NCBI GenBank assembly: GCA_002477755.1
Contig: DLKD01000143.1
Span: 751-34,040 of the forward strand
Origin: Gordonia sp. UBA7599
GTDB lineage: Bacteria > Actinomycetota > Actinomycetes > Mycobacteriales > Mycobacteriaceae
Direction: 5' to 3'
DNA length: 33,290 nt
The notes below the pieces were generated by a model that saw nothing but the letters and a program-made list of their open reading frames with translations, did not search any database and was not told the DNA's origin. Both the position numbers and the translations under genes were made by a program. Each line of letters opens with the position of its first letter. The first letter of the stretch is position 1. Shown in pieces: positions 1 to 9,896 of the stretch.

Positions 1-879
1 GCCGGCGGCGGCCACGCGCCCGACATCATTAAGATCGCCGCGCTGCCGAACATCCTGCCCTCCAGCACCAACCCAACCCGCCCATACACCGTCAACACGC
101 TGGCCGAGCACCTCGATATGCTGATCGTCTGCCATCACCTCAACCCGGCAATCGCCGAAGACGTGGCCTTCGCCGAGAGCCGCATCCGCAAAGAGACCAT
201 CGCCGCCGAGGATGTCCTGCACGACCTGGGCGTGATCAGCATGTACTCGTCGGACTCGCAGGCGATGGGGCGGGTGGGCGAGGTGGTGACGCGCGCGATC
301 CAGACGGCGCACAAGATGAAGGAGCAGCGCGGCCCGCTGCCCGACGACACCGCCGAGCACGACAACGCGCGCGTGCTGCGCTACCTGGCCAAGCTGACGA
401 TCAACCCGGCGCTGGCCCACGGCATCGCCCACGAGGTCGGCAGCCTCGAGCCGGGCAAGCTGGCCGATATTGTGCTGTGGGACCCGGCCTACTTCGGCGC
501 GAAGCCCAAGATGATTCTGAAGGGCGGCATGATCGCCTGGGCCGCGATGGGCGACCCGAACGCTTCGATCCCCACGCCTCAGCCGGTGTTCTACCGCCCG
601 ATGTTCGGCGCGCACGGCCGGGCGCTTGGTCGCACCTGCGTCAACTTCATGTCGCAGGCGTCGATCGACCTGGGCGTGCCCGAGCGGCTCGGGCTGACGC
701 GCCGCGCCGTAGCGGTGAAGCACTGCCGCAGCGTCGGCAAGGCCAGCCTGGTGCGCAACAGCGCCATGCCGCGTATTGATGTCGACCCCGAGACCTACCA
801 GGTGTTTGTGGATGGCGAGCTGGCCACCTGCGAGCCGGCCGAGCGGCTGCCGCTGACTCAGCTGTTCTATATTGTGTGA
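1..879 (+). CDS. ureC: Urease subunit alpha, C-terminal half (5' end outside window)
   Basis: The frame is open from base 1 and gives 292 residues, roughly the second half of the ~570-residue nickel hydrolase that splits urea into ammonia and CO2. The fragment opens with GGGHAPDI, which carries a nickel-ligand histidine. [19 protein letters not shown] (about residues 42-60) is the mobile flap with its catalytic Cys-His. [13 protein letters not shown] (about residues 81-93) carries the aspartate nickel ligand. The family ending is [10 protein letters not shown]. The catalytic residues visible here are intact. No ureA, ureB or accessory urease genes follow; the next gene is convergent and unrelated. 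Because the join about 200 bp downstream looks suspicious, this fragment may not belong to the same genome as the rest of the window. Identification as UreC is secure; the organism of origin is not. Confidence 0.95.
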   Translation, partial: AGGGHAPDIIKIAALPNILPSSTNPTRPYTVNTLAEHLDMLIVCHHLNPAIAEDVAFAESRIRKETIAAEDVLHDLGVISMYSSDSQAMGRVGEVVTRAIQTAHKMKEQRGPLPDDTAEHDNARVLRYLAKLTINPALAHGIAHEVGSLEPGKLADIVLWDPAYFGAKPKMILKGGMIAWAAMGDPNASIPTPQPVFYRPMFGAHGRALGRTCVNFMSQASIDLGVPERLGLTRRAVAVKHCRSVGKASLVRNSAMPRIDVDPETYQVFVDGELATCEPAERLPLTQLFYIV

Positions 880-928
880 GGCGCCGCCCGAAACAGGGCT
901 TGTTGTCGCAGCTAGAACCTACGCAGCT

Positions 929-957
929 GGCGCGCTCTGCTTTTGGCAGAGCGCGCC
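929..957. terminator. Perfect 12-bp hairpin between convergent genes
   Basis: GGCGCGCTCTGC (929-940) and GCAGAGCGCGCC (946-957) form a perfect 12-bp stem around a 5-nt loop (TTTTG). It lies 50 bp after the ureC stop and about 45 bp before the stop of the opposing gene, so it could end transcription from both sides. There is no good U-tract on either strand. Confidence 0.6.
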
Positions 958-1002
958 CTGATTCTCTATAGGTGCGGGGTTTTCCGTATCGGGCGCGGCG
1001 CG

Positions 1003-1632
1003 CTACGCGCCGGTGGCCATCCGCCGGCAGCTCTCGGCGCATGCCTGGCACGCCTCGGCGCACGCCAGCATCTGGCTATCGCGGCCCATGCCGCCATTGC
1101 CATGCGAACCGTTGACGCGAGGCGGTTCAGCGGACGCATTGATCGTCGGCGCCGGCTTCTCCGGCTCATCCCCGCCGGGCCCGGCCTGCTGGTCCCAGGC
1201 CACCGTCTCACCGTTGGCATAGACCTGGACTGCCGGCAACACCACCTCACCGGTGAACGGGCCGCCGGAGACGTTGAACTCGGTGAACTCGCCGACCGGA
1301 ATGCCCGGTGTGCCGGGGTCGGCGGTCCACCGGATCTCGGTGACAGCGCCGTCAGCATCCTTCGTCACCTTTGAGGTCCACCCTGGCTTGGCCTCGGGCA
1401 GGAGGTGCTTGACAGCCGGGAAGCGCACCGTCAGCCCGGTGGTGGCTGCGGCATCGGACTCGTTGGGCACCATGAGGGTGACCACGCCGAATCCCTTGTC
1501 GCCCATTCCGGAAGTCCGGGCGACGACGTGCGCATCGGCGGAGCCGGCGCCGATGACAGGGGCCAACGCCAGAGCGGCGGCAGCAGACGCGGCCACGGCG
1601 GCGCGCGTCAGACGTGCAGAAACAAGAGTCAT
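1003..1632 (-). CDS. DUF1775 (YcnI-like) copper-associated secreted protein with a DUF326-like cysteine tail
   Basis: The protein has 209 residues. ATG at 1632 is preceded by a GGAGA ribosome site 8 nt upstream. It has an Arg-rich N-terminus, a hydrophobic signal core (AAAALALAPVIGAG) and an ADA|H cleavage site. This would leave a mature N-terminal histidine, the residue YcnI proteins use to hold Cu(II). The DUF1775 beta-sandwich follows, roughly residues 35-160 (GFGVVTLMVPNESDAAATTG, AKPGWTSKV, VGEFTEFNVSGGPFTGE). DUF1775 proteins normally end in a Ser/Asp-rich linker and a membrane helix; here that end is missing. After EPEKPAPTINASAEPPRV the frame runs into MLACAEACQACAESCRRMA, a Cys-x3-Cys-x2-Cys-x3-Cys helix typical of DUF326/Csp copper-storage proteins on a different fold. 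Either this is a real fusion of two copper modules or an assembly or recombination join at about 1085-1130. The DUF1775 call is firm; the natural C-terminus is doubtful. Confidence 0.8.
   Translation of the reverse strand: MTLVSARLTRAAVAASAAAALALAPVIGAGSADAHVVARTSGMGDKGFGVVTLMVPNESDAAATTGLTVRFPAVKHLLPEAKPGWTSKVTKDADGAVTEIRWTADPGTPGIPVGEFTEFNVSGGPFTGEVVLPAVQVYANGETVAWDQQAGPGGDEPEKPAPTINASAEPPRVNGSHGNGGMGRDSQMLACAEACQACAESCRRMATGA
1006..1089 (-). pseudogene. DUF326 / four-helix copper-storage protein, last-helix fragment
   Basis: The last ~28 codons before the TAG at 1003-1005 encode a CAEACQACAESC helix. This matches the terminal cysteine helix of DUF326 (Csp-like) proteins, whose other helices are absent. 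The stop codon sits in the loop of a 7-bp hairpin (CGGCGCG-cta-CGCGCCG, 996-1012). It is most simply read as the 3' end of a gene that originally faced ureC. Confidence 0.55.
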
Positions 1633-1711
1633 GACAGGGTTCTCCAAAATTGATAGGTGGCAGCATCGCCCGACGCATTGCGGACGCTGCGAGAAAAGTG
1701 GTGTCGAGGTA

Positions 1712-2215
1712 CTACGCGAGAACGGGCGGCGCCCGCGGACCGACACCCGCACCGACGACGACGGTGCGCGGCCACCACTGCTCGAGGAACGGGGAGAGTG
1801 CCCCGACGACGACGAGGCGCGGCGCCGAGGCCACCGCTTGGAGAACGGCGGTGACCAGTGCGTAGCACCGGGCCACCAGGACGAGCAGCACGGCGCTGGC
1901 CGGCACCGCCACCGCGTGCCAGGCCAGCATCGTGCCGACGTGCGCCGAGTGCCCGGCTGCGGCATCGCCGACGCCCGCGGCCGGGTGACCGATCACCTGG
2001 CCGACGGCCAACAGGGTCGCCGTCCTCGTCGGCGAGAGCCCGCGCGGCGCTCCGACCAGTGCGGCGAGCGCGGCCCCCAGCGCTACACACACCATCACTC
2101 CCGCGGAGGTGGGCCACGACCCGCTGGCCATGCCGTGCGCGGTCAGCGCCAGGACCGGCACCGCCACCGCGACACCGACCCGCAGCGCGGGCAGGCCGGG
2201 GTGGGGGGCGGACAT
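1712..2215 (-). CDS. Small integral membrane protein with histidine-containing loop, unknown function
   Basis: The product has 167 residues from ATG at 2215 (four more if the ATG at 2227 is used). It is almost wholly hydrophobic, with about four predicted helices starting at [18 protein letters not shown]. One loop is rich in His and Gly ([21 protein letters not shown]), followed by a helix beginning [10 protein letters not shown]. It precedes the DUF1775 gene on the same strand by 79 bp and probably shares its transcript. Pairing with a YcnI-like protein suggests a role in copper handling, but that rests only on context and the histidines; I do not recognise a named family. Its start region faces the nadE promoter about 40 bp away. 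Confidence 0.65.
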   Translation of the reverse strand: MSAPHPGLPALRVGVAVAVPVLALTAHGMASGSWPTSAGVMVCVALGAALAALVGAPRGLSPTRTATLLAVGQVIGHPAAGVGDAAAGHSAHVGTMLAWHAVAVPASAVLLVLVARCYALVTAVLQAVASAPRLVVVGALSPFLEQWWPRTVVVGAGVGPRAPPVLA

Positions 2216-2252
2216 GGGTCCAAGCATCCCACATGGGGCAAAAGCCGCCGAC

Positions 2253-2258
2253 TACGCT
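2253..2258 (+). promoter_or_regulatory. -10 hexamer for leaderless nadE
   Basis: TACGCT ends 6 nt before the GTG at 2265. This TANNNT-N6-start layout is the standard signature of a leaderless transcript in mycobacteria and relatives. The AGGAG at 2261-2265 overlaps the start codon, so it cannot act as a ribosome site for it. Confidence 0.7.
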
Positions 2259-2264
2259 GCAGGA

Positions 2265-4262
<1,998 letters not shown>

Positions 4263-4267
4263 GCCGA

Positions 4268-4273
4268 TACGAT
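4268..4273 (+). promoter_or_regulatory. -10 hexamer for leaderless SnoaL-like gene
   Basis: TACGAT begins 5 bp after the nadE stop and ends 6 nt before the ATG at 4280. It gives the downstream gene its own leaderless promoter although it is only 17 bp from nadE. Confidence 0.65.
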
Positions 4274-4279
4274 TCACCG

Positions 4280-4795
4280 ATGTCCACACCCCGATTCACC
4301 GCCGCCGAACTCGACGAGGCGTTCGCGGGATTCCAGGCAGTCGTCGCCGAAGTCGCCCAGACCCGCGACTGGGACCGGTGGGCCGACCAGTTCACCGTCG
4401 ACGCCGACTACGTCGAGCACGCGATGGGCACGTTCAAGGGGCGCGAACAGATCCGCAAGTGGATCAACAAGACGATGCACTCATTCCCCGGTAGCCATAT
4501 GACCGGCTACCCGTCGCTGTGGCACGTCGTCGACGCCCCCACTTCCCGGGTGATCTGCGAGGTCGACAATCCGATGCGCGACCCCGGCGATGGAACGATC
4601 ATCACGGCGACCAACATCACCATCCTCACCTATGCCGGTGACGGCCTGTGGAGCCGCGAAGAGGACGTGTACAACCCATTGCTGTTCGGCACGGCGGCCA
4701 TGAAATGGTGCCGGAAGGCCGCCGAGTTGGGCACGATCGACGCTCCCGCCCAGGAGTGGATGGACACCGTTGGCGTGATGTTCGACCGCGGCTGA
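4280..4795 (+). CDS. SnoaL/NTF2-like small alpha-beta cone protein
   Basis: The 171-residue protein has the NTF2/SnoaL layout. Two N-terminal helices come first (FTAAELDEAFAGFQAVVAEV), then RDWDRWADQFTVDADYVEHA, then the sheet strands GTFKGREQIRKWINKTM, SRVICEVDNPM and TIITATNITILTYAG. This fold serves as a small-molecule pocket in polyketide cyclases, ketosteroid isomerases and many uncharacterised proteins. The substrate cannot be read from the sequence. A charged DWDRW motif and several acidic residues line the expected cavity. It has its own leaderless promoter rather than a coupled start, so shared expression with nadE is uncertain. Confidence 0.75.
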   Translation: MSTPRFTAAELDEAFAGFQAVVAEVAQTRDWDRWADQFTVDADYVEHAMGTFKGREQIRKWINKTMHSFPGSHMTGYPSLWHVVDAPTSRVICEVDNPMRDPGDGTIITATNITILTYAGDGLWSREEDVYNPLLFGTAAMKWCRKAAELGTIDAPAQEWMDTVGVMFDRG

Positions 4796-4856
4796 GCCGG
4801 AAACGGCACGACGACGAGGTCTGCCCGAGCGACTTGGGTCGGTGCTGGTCGTGACG

Positions 4857-4904
4857 TACCCTGGACATGATTGACAGAAGTATGCGTCCGGGTTTGTGCC
4901 CGGA
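4857..4904 (+). promoter_or_regulatory. Candidate desA1 promoter with inverted repeat
   Basis: TACCCT (4857-4862) is a possible -10, with TTGGGT 17 nt upstream as a weak -35. Downstream, TCCGGG (4887-4892) and CCCGGA (4899-4904) form a 6-bp inverted repeat with a 6-nt spacer, 33 bp before the desA1 start. It would fold as a small leader hairpin or serve as an operator. In mycobacteria desA1 is repressed by the TetR protein MadR, but I cannot match this repeat to a known MadR site. Confidence 0.35.
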
Positions 4905-4937
4905 TACGACCCCAAATCTGTTCGGAGGACTCAGACC

Positions 4938-5939
4938 ATGGCACGCACCCTCACACAGCTCGAGCTGCTGCAGGAACTAGCCCCGGTCGCCGAGGACAAC
5001 GTCAACCGGCACCTCAAGCACGCCCGCGACTGGAACCCCCACGACTACGTCCCGTGGGACGAGGGCCAGAACTACGCGGCCCTCGGCGGCACCGACTACG
5101 ACCCCGAGCAGTCACAGCTCGACGAGGTCGCCAAGGCGTCGATGATCACCAACCTGCTCACCGAGGACAACCTGCCCTCCTACCACCGCGTGATCGCCGA
5201 CAACTTCTCGATGGACTCCGCGTGGGGCCACTGGGTGGGCCGGTGGACCGCCGAGGAGAACCGCCACGGCATCGTGATGCGCGACTACCTCGTCGTCACG
5301 CGCGGCGTCGACCCGGTCGCCCTCGAAGAGGCCCGCATGATCCACATGACCAACGGGTACGACCCGGTCCTCGTTGCGGCCGACCGTATGGAGGACCTGG
5401 TCAACGAGTACGGCGACATCGACGAGGTCGGGCTGCTGCACTCGGTCGCCTACGTGACCTTCCAGGAGCTCGCGACCCGCGTCAGCCACCGCAACACCGG
5501 TAAGGCGTGCAACGACCCGATCGCCGACCGCATGCTCCAGCGCATCGCCGCCGACGAGAACCTGCACATGGTCTTCTACCGCAACATCTGCGGCGCCGGC
5601 ATGGACCTCTCGCCCGATCAGACGCTGCGCGCGGTGACCGACATCGTCACCAACTTCCAGATGCCCGGCATGGGCATGCCCAACTTCCGCCGCCACGGCG
5701 TGTTGATGGCCAAGCACGGCATCTACGACCTGCGCCAGCACTACGAAGAGGTCGTCATGCCGGTGCTGCGCAAGTGGAACGTCTTCGAGCGCACCGACTT
5801 CGGCCCCGAGGGCGAGAAGACCCGCGAGGAGCTCGCCGCCTTCCTCGAGCAGCTGGACAAGGACGCGACCCGCTTCGAGGAGATGCGCGACCGCGCCCTC
5901 GCCCGCGAGGCCGCCAAGCGCGAGAAGCAGGCATCCTGA
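4938..5939 (+). CDS. desA1: Acyl-[acyl-carrier-protein] desaturase, DesA1 type
   Basis: This 333-residue soluble di-iron desaturase of the stearoyl-ACP class introduces a cis double bond into ACP-bound acyl chains; in mycobacteria it feeds mycolic acid synthesis. Di-iron ligand motifs are in order and intact: TEDNLPSYH (Glu76, His83), TAEENRHG (Glu107, His110), TFQELATR (Glu177) and ADENLH (Glu207, His210). SHRNTGKACNDP matches the DesA1 subfamily closely. The length is close to M. tuberculosis DesA1 (338) and well above DesA2 (275). The start at 4938 has GGAGG 9 nt upstream. The C-terminus is a charged helix (about 290-333). The gene ends by overlapping the next frame (dus), as expected from the conserved desA1-dus-LCP order. 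Confidence 0.95.
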   Translation: MARTLTQLELLQELAPVAEDNVNRHLKHARDWNPHDYVPWDEGQNYAALGGTDYDPEQSQLDEVAKASMITNLLTEDNLPSYHRVIADNFSMDSAWGHWVGRWTAEENRHGIVMRDYLVVTRGVDPVALEEARMIHMTNGYDPVLVAADRMEDLVNEYGDIDEVGLLHSVAYVTFQELATRVSHRNTGKACNDPIADRMLQRIAADENLHMVFYRNICGAGMDLSPDQTLRAVTDIVTNFQMPGMGMPNFRRHGVLMAKHGIYDLRQHYEEVVMPVLRKWNVFERTDFGPEGEKTREELAAFLEQLDKDATRFEEMRDRALAREAAKREKQAS

Positions 5940-7087
5940 CCACCAGCCCCCTGGACACCTCGACCCTGCGGATCGGCCCCTATCGGGTCGATCCGCCGGT
6001 GGTTTTGGCCCCGATGGCCGGCGTCACCAACCGCGCCTACCGCCGCCTGTGCCGCGAGTTCGGCAGCCCCGACGCCATCTACGTGTGCGAGATGATCACC
6101 GCGCGCGCCATCGTCGAGCGCAACGAGAAGACGCTGCACATGATGGCCTTCGACGACGACGAGTCGCCGCGCTCCATGCAGCTCTACGGTGTCGACCCGG
6201 TGAATCTGGGCGAGGCCGTGCGCATCGTCGCCGGTGAGGGCTGGGCCGACCACATCGACCTGAACCTGGGGTGCCCGGTCCCCAAGGTCACCAAGCTCGG
6301 CGGCGGCGCCGCCCTGCCGTACAAGCGTGGTCTGCTGGCCCGCATCGTCGATGCGATGGTCAGCGCCGCGGCGCCCTACGGCGTGCCGGTCACGTTGAAG
6401 TTCCGCAAGGGCATCGACGACGAGCACTTGACCTTCCTCGACACCGGCCGGATCGCCGAAGAGGGCGGGTGCGCCGCCGTCGCCCTGCACGCCCGCACCG
6501 CGGCGCAGCGCTATTCGGGGCAGGCCGATTGGAATGCCATCACCGAGCTCAAGGAGGCCGTGACGACCATTCCGGTGCTGGGCAACGGCGATATCTTCAG
6601 CGCCGCGGACGCGGTGGCGATGATGGCGCAAACCGGCTGCGACGGCGTCGTCGTCGGCCGTGGTTGTCTGGGCCGGCCATGGCTGTTCGCCGAACTGGCG
6701 GCCGCTCTGCGCGGCGAGCCACTCCCCACGCCGCCGAACCTGGGCGAGGTCGGGGCCATCATGTCACGCCACGGTGTCCTGCTCGCCGAACACCACGGTG
6801 AGGAGCGCGGGCTCCGCGACCTGCGCAAACACATGGCCTGGTACCTCATGGGCTTCCCGGTCGGCGGCGACCTGCGGCGCAGCTTCGCCGCCGTGTCCAC
6901 CGTCGCCGAACTCGACGGCCTGATCGCTCAACTCGACCCCGACGTGCCGTTCCCGACCGCTGACGCTGGCGGCCCACGAGGTCGGCAGGGCTCGCCGGGC
7001 AAGGTATCGCTGCCCTACGGCTGGCTCGACGACCCACAGGACACCACGGTCCCCCGCGGAGCGGACGTGATGCATTCCGGAGGCTGA
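5936..7087 (+). CDS. dus: tRNA-dihydrouridine synthase (start codon uncertain)
   Basis: This FMN TIM-barrel enzyme reduces uridines in the tRNA D-loop. Visible motifs are the FMN-binding VVLAPMAGVTNRAYR, the catalytic-cysteine strand NLGCPVPKVTK (Cys113), LKFRKG, ALHARTAAQRYSG, VLGNGDI and GRGCLGRPW. The C-terminal four-helix domain ends near GADVMHSGG, matching the M. tuberculosis homologue beside desA1. The start is the odd point. Family homology begins at LRIGPYRVD, yet no ATG, GTG or TTG lies in frame between the upstream desA1 coding region and GTG 5999, which would delete the first barrel strand. I placed the start at CTG 5936, which overlaps the desA1 stop as CTGA and would make a coupled 383-residue product. 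A base error here is the alternative. Confidence 0.9.
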   Translation: MTTSPLDTSTLRIGPYRVDPPVVLAPMAGVTNRAYRRLCREFGSPDAIYVCEMITARAIVERNEKTLHMMAFDDDESPRSMQLYGVDPVNLGEAVRIVAGEGWADHIDLNLGCPVPKVTKLGGGAALPYKRGLLARIVDAMVSAAAPYGVPVTLKFRKGIDDEHLTFLDTGRIAEEGGCAAVALHARTAAQRYSGQADWNAITELKEAVTTIPVLGNGDIFSAADAVAMMAQTGCDGVVVGRGCLGRPWLFAELAAALRGEPLPTPPNLGEVGAIMSRHGVLLAEHHGEERGLRDLRKHMAWYLMGFPVGGDLRRSFAAVSTVAELDGLIAQLDPDVPFPTADAGGPRGRQGSPGKVSLPYGWLDDPQDTTVPRGADVMHSGG

Positions 7088-7147
7088 CCCGAGGTAACGC
7101 ACAAATGTCGCGGCGCTTTGGTTTACGTCACAGTCGTCCGCCGCTAT

Positions 7148-7176
7148 GGGAACCTCTCAGGTGCGGTCGGTACGAT
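7148..7176 (+). promoter_or_regulatory. Candidate LCP-gene promoter
   Basis: TACGAT (7171-7176) is a good -10. Exactly 17 bp upstream lies GGGAAC (7148-7153), which resembles the -35 of envelope-stress ECF sigma factors more than a housekeeping TTGACA. The expected start of transcription is near 7183, leaving a leader of about 46 nt. Confidence 0.4.
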
Positions 7177-7189
7177 ATGGCACCAGTTA

Positions 7190-7203
7190 TGCGCATATGC
7201 GCA
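7190..7203. promoter_or_regulatory. 14-bp perfect palindrome in LCP leader
   Basis: TGCGCATATGCGCA is a perfect 14-bp palindrome, just after the predicted transcription start and 25 bp before the TTG start of the LCP gene. It could be a dimeric operator; too tight to fold as an RNA hairpin. Confidence 0.45.
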
Positions 7204-7228
7204 CGCAGGGAAACGCAGAGGAAAACCG

Positions 7229-9205
7229 TTGAGCCAGCAGCCCCCGGAGGACGGGTCGGCCGGCTCGGCCGAACAGGCCGGGCCCGACCCCAACGTCCTG
7301 CGCGAGCCCGCGATGCGCGACCGCTATGTGCGCGGCCGCTCTCGGCTCACGGTCCGCGAGCTCATGGAGCACCTGGACGCGACACCGCGCCATCCCCAGC
7401 CGGCACCGGAAAAGGATCACCCGACCAACCGGTGGCTCGACCAGAGTCAGCCGGTCTACCGCACCGTCGACGACGGCGGCCCGATCTCCGACGACGTAAC
7501 CCAGCGCATCCCGGTGGTACGGCGACGCACCGACGTCCCCGTGGACCTGTCTGCCACCGCGACCAACCGACGCGTCCGCACCGAGTCGCGCCATCAGGTC
7601 CTGCAGCGCACGCCCGACCCCATCGAGATGGTCGTCAAGGGCGGGCGGAGCGGGCGCAGCAGGCGAGACATGCTCATGCGCGACCTGCGGGTCGGCGGGC
7701 GTGTGGCCGCGACCGCGGCGTGCATCATCGCACTCGTCGGTACCGGCGCGGCATGGGCCATGAACGGCTCGCTCAACAGCTCCTGGCGCACCGTCAAGGC
7801 CATCAACTCCGACGACCACAACATCAAGAAGAAGGATGCCCAGTACGGCGACGAGAACTTCCTGATCGTCGGCACCGACACCCGTGCGGGGAAGAACTCC
7901 AAGTTCGGCGCCGGTGATGACACCCTGACCGAGGGTGCCCGCTCCGACACGATCATCCTCGTCAATATCCCGGCCAACCGCAGCCGTGTCGTCGCCGTCT
8001 CGTTCCCCCGCGACCTCAACGTCAGCCACCCCGAGTGCGAGGGGTTCAACGACCAGACCGGCGAATACACCGGCGAGTGGGTCCCGGCTGAAGACAACGT
8101 CAAACTCAACTCGGTCTACGCCATCGGCGGGCCGAAGTGCTTGGTCAAGACGATCACGATGATCAGCGGCCTGAACATCAACCACTTCATCGGCATGGAC
8201 TTCGTGGCCTTCCGCAAGATCGTCGACACGGTCGGCGGCGTGTGGGTCTGCTCCCCCACCCCGCTCTACGACTACGAGATCGGCACGGTCCTGTCCAAGG
8301 CCGGTCACCAGAAGCTCAACGGCCGCAAAGCGCTGAAGTACGTCCGCGCGCGGACCATCTCCACCGAGGGCAACGGCGACTACGGGCGCATCAAGCGTCA
8401 GCAGTTGTTCATGTCGTCGCTGCTGCGCTCGACACTGTCGGGCAACGTCATCTCCAACCCCGCCAAGCTCAACCGGGTGGCCCGGACGTTCACCAGCAAC
8501 AGCTACGTCGACAACGTCGACACCGAGTCATTGCTCAACCTCGCCGACTCTATGCGCGGCATTGAAGCCGGGCGCGTCACCTTCATCACCATCCCGACGT
8601 CGGGCACGAGCGAGGACGGGCAGAACAACGAGCTGCCCCGCGACGACGACATCCAGGCCCTGTTCAGCGCGATCATCAACGATGACCCGCTGCCGGGCGA
8701 GGAGCCGGAGAAATCGTCGGAGAAGAAGAAGTCCGACGGCAAGAAGGGCGACCCGGCGCCGGCTGCGGCCGACACACAGACCAAGGTGACCGTGAAGGCC
8801 ATGTCACCGTCGAACGTGGGCGTGCGCATCCTCAACGGAACGTCGACCTCGGGCCTGGCCGCCTTCGCCAGCGAGCAGCTGACACCGGAGGGCTTCGAGA
8901 TCCGCGGCATCGCCGACTCCAGCCAGCACGTGGAGGAGACCGTCGTCCGCTACGGCCCGGGGCAGCGCGCCGCGGCCGCCACCGTCGCGCACATGTTCCC
9001 GGGCGCGAAAATCCAGCCCGACCGGTCGGTGAAGTCGGGTGTCGAGCTGATCCTCGGATCGGATTTCACGATGTCGACGACCCTGAACTCGTATGCGACG
9101 CCGGGCACCAAGATCAACGCCGAGCAGCTGCCCGCACGCAAGGTCGAAGGCAACCTGCCCAGCGACCTGGCTGTCACGAACGCCGGAGACGCGAGCTGCG
9201 ACTAG
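7229..9205 (+). CDS. LytR-CpsA-Psr (LCP) family cell-wall glycopolymer ligase
   Basis: A 658-residue, single-pass membrane protein of the family that transfers lipid-linked glycopolymers (arabinogalactan in mycobacteria) to peptidoglycan. Order: a charged cytoplasmic region (1-156, ending [15 protein letters not shown]), a membrane helix (about 157-177), the LCP catalytic domain (about 208-400: [37 protein letters not shown]-like [18 protein letters not shown]), a Lys/Glu linker ([15 protein letters not shown]) and a LytR_C domain (about 529-610, starting [10 protein letters not shown]). The Asp and Arg residues that bind the pyrophosphate lipid are present. TTG at 7229 is preferred because AGAGGA lies 6 nt upstream and it gives a SQQPPEDG N-terminus; there is no nearby ATG or GTG in frame downstream before the conserved part. 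It corresponds by position to Rv0822c. Confidence 0.9.
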   Translation: MSQQPPEDGSAGSAEQAGPDPNVLREPAMRDRYVRGRSRLTVRELMEHLDATPRHPQPAPEKDHPTNRWLDQSQPVYRTVDDGGPISDDVTQRIPVVRRRTDVPVDLSATATNRRVRTESRHQVLQRTPDPIEMVVKGGRSGRSRRDMLMRDLRVGGRVAATAACIIALVGTGAAWAMNGSLNSSWRTVKAINSDDHNIKKKDAQYGDENFLIVGTDTRAGKNSKFGAGDDTLTEGARSDTIILVNIPANRSRVVAVSFPRDLNVSHPECEGFNDQTGEYTGEWVPAEDNVKLNSVYAIGGPKCLVKTITMISGLNINHFIGMDFVAFRKIVDTVGGVWVCSPTPLYDYEIGTVLSKAGHQKLNGRKALKYVRARTISTEGNGDYGRIKRQQLFMSSLLRSTLSGNVISNPAKLNRVARTFTSNSYVDNVDTESLLNLADSMRGIEAGRVTFITIPTSGTSEDGQNNELPRDDDIQALFSAIINDDPLPGEEPEKSSEKKKSDGKKGDPAPAAADTQTKVTVKAMSPSNVGVRILNGTSTSGLAAFASEQLTPEGFEIRGIADSSQHVEETVVRYGPGQRAAAATVAHMFPGAKIQPDRSVKSGVELILGSDFTMSTTLNSYATPGTKINAEQLPARKVEGNLPSDLAVTNAGDASCD

Positions 9206-9208
9206 GCT
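9203..9208 (+). promoter_or_regulatory. -10 hexamer for leaderless phoU
   Basis: TAGGCT ends 7 nt before the ATG at 9216. Its first three bases are the LCP stop codon itself, so the phoU promoter is embedded in the end of the upstream gene. Confidence 0.6.
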
Positions 9209-9215
9209 TGACCTC

Positions 9216-9896
9216 ATGCGGAAGCGTTCCGGCAAGTCCAGCGCCTACCAGGAACAGGTAGCCGCGCTCAACGGCATTCTGGGCGAGATGTGCGATCTCG
9301 CCGGAATCGCGATGGACCGCGCCACCCAAGCATTGCTGCGGGCCAACCTCCCCGTCGCCGAGCAGGTGATCACCGACCACGACCGGATGACCGAGCTGTC
9401 GGCCAAGGCAGAGAAGCAGGCATTCGCACTGCTCGCCCAGCAGGCGCCGCTGCCCGCCGACCTCCGCGCGACCGTCACCGGCTTCCAGATCGTCTCCGAC
9501 GTGGACCGGATGGGCGCGCTGGCCCTGCACGTCGCCAAGGTGGCGCGGCGTCGGCACCCCAGCAAGACACTGCCCGAAGAGGTCGACGGCTACTTCGCCG
9601 AGATGGGCCGACTGGCGGTGAAGCTCGCGCACTCCGCACGCGAGGTGCTCGAGTCTCAGGACTCACAGGACGCATTGCGCCTCGAGGAGGACGACGACGC
9701 AATGGACGACCTGCACCGCCATCTGTTCTCGGTACTGATGGACCGGGAGTGGAAGCACGGTGTCGCGGCCGCCGTCGACGTGACACTGCTGGGCCGCTAT
9801 TACGAGCGGTTCGCCGACCATGCCGTCCTCATCGGCCGCCGCGTCGTCTTCCAGACGACCGGCATGACGCCGCAGCAACTCATCGAGACGACTTAG
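9216..9896 (+). CDS. phoU: PhoU family phosphate-signalling protein (PhoY2-like)
   Basis: The 226-residue cytoplasmic protein has two three-helix PhoU bundles (about 10-105 and 115-215). Both carry the family metal-binding signatures: the [18 protein letters not shown] stretch in the first bundle and [19 protein letters not shown] in the second (the E-x-x-x-D motif). PhoU proteins transmit the Pst transporter state to the SenX3-RegX3 sensor pair and keep the phosphate regulon off when phosphate is ample. No pst or phoR genes are nearby, as with phoY2 in M. tuberculosis. Transcription is probably leaderless. Its stop overlaps the stop of the convergent mshD gene by 3 bp (9894-9896 against 9893-9895; combined TTAG). 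Confidence 0.93.
   Translation: MRKRSGKSSAYQEQVAALNGILGEMCDLAGIAMDRATQALLRANLPVAEQVITDHDRMTELSAKAEKQAFALLAQQAPLPADLRATVTGFQIVSDVDRMGALALHVAKVARRRHPSKTLPEEVDGYFAEMGRLAVKLAHSAREVLESQDSQDALRLEEDDDAMDDLHRHLFSVLMDREWKHGVAAAVDVTLLGRYYERFADHAVLIGRRVVFQTTGMTPQQLIETT

Noticed and set aside
996-1012. CGGCGCG-cta-CGCGCCG hairpin at the DUF326 stop
   Set aside because: Only 7 bp with a 3-nt loop in GC-rich DNA and without a T-tract; weaker than the hairpin at 929-957, not called as a second terminator.
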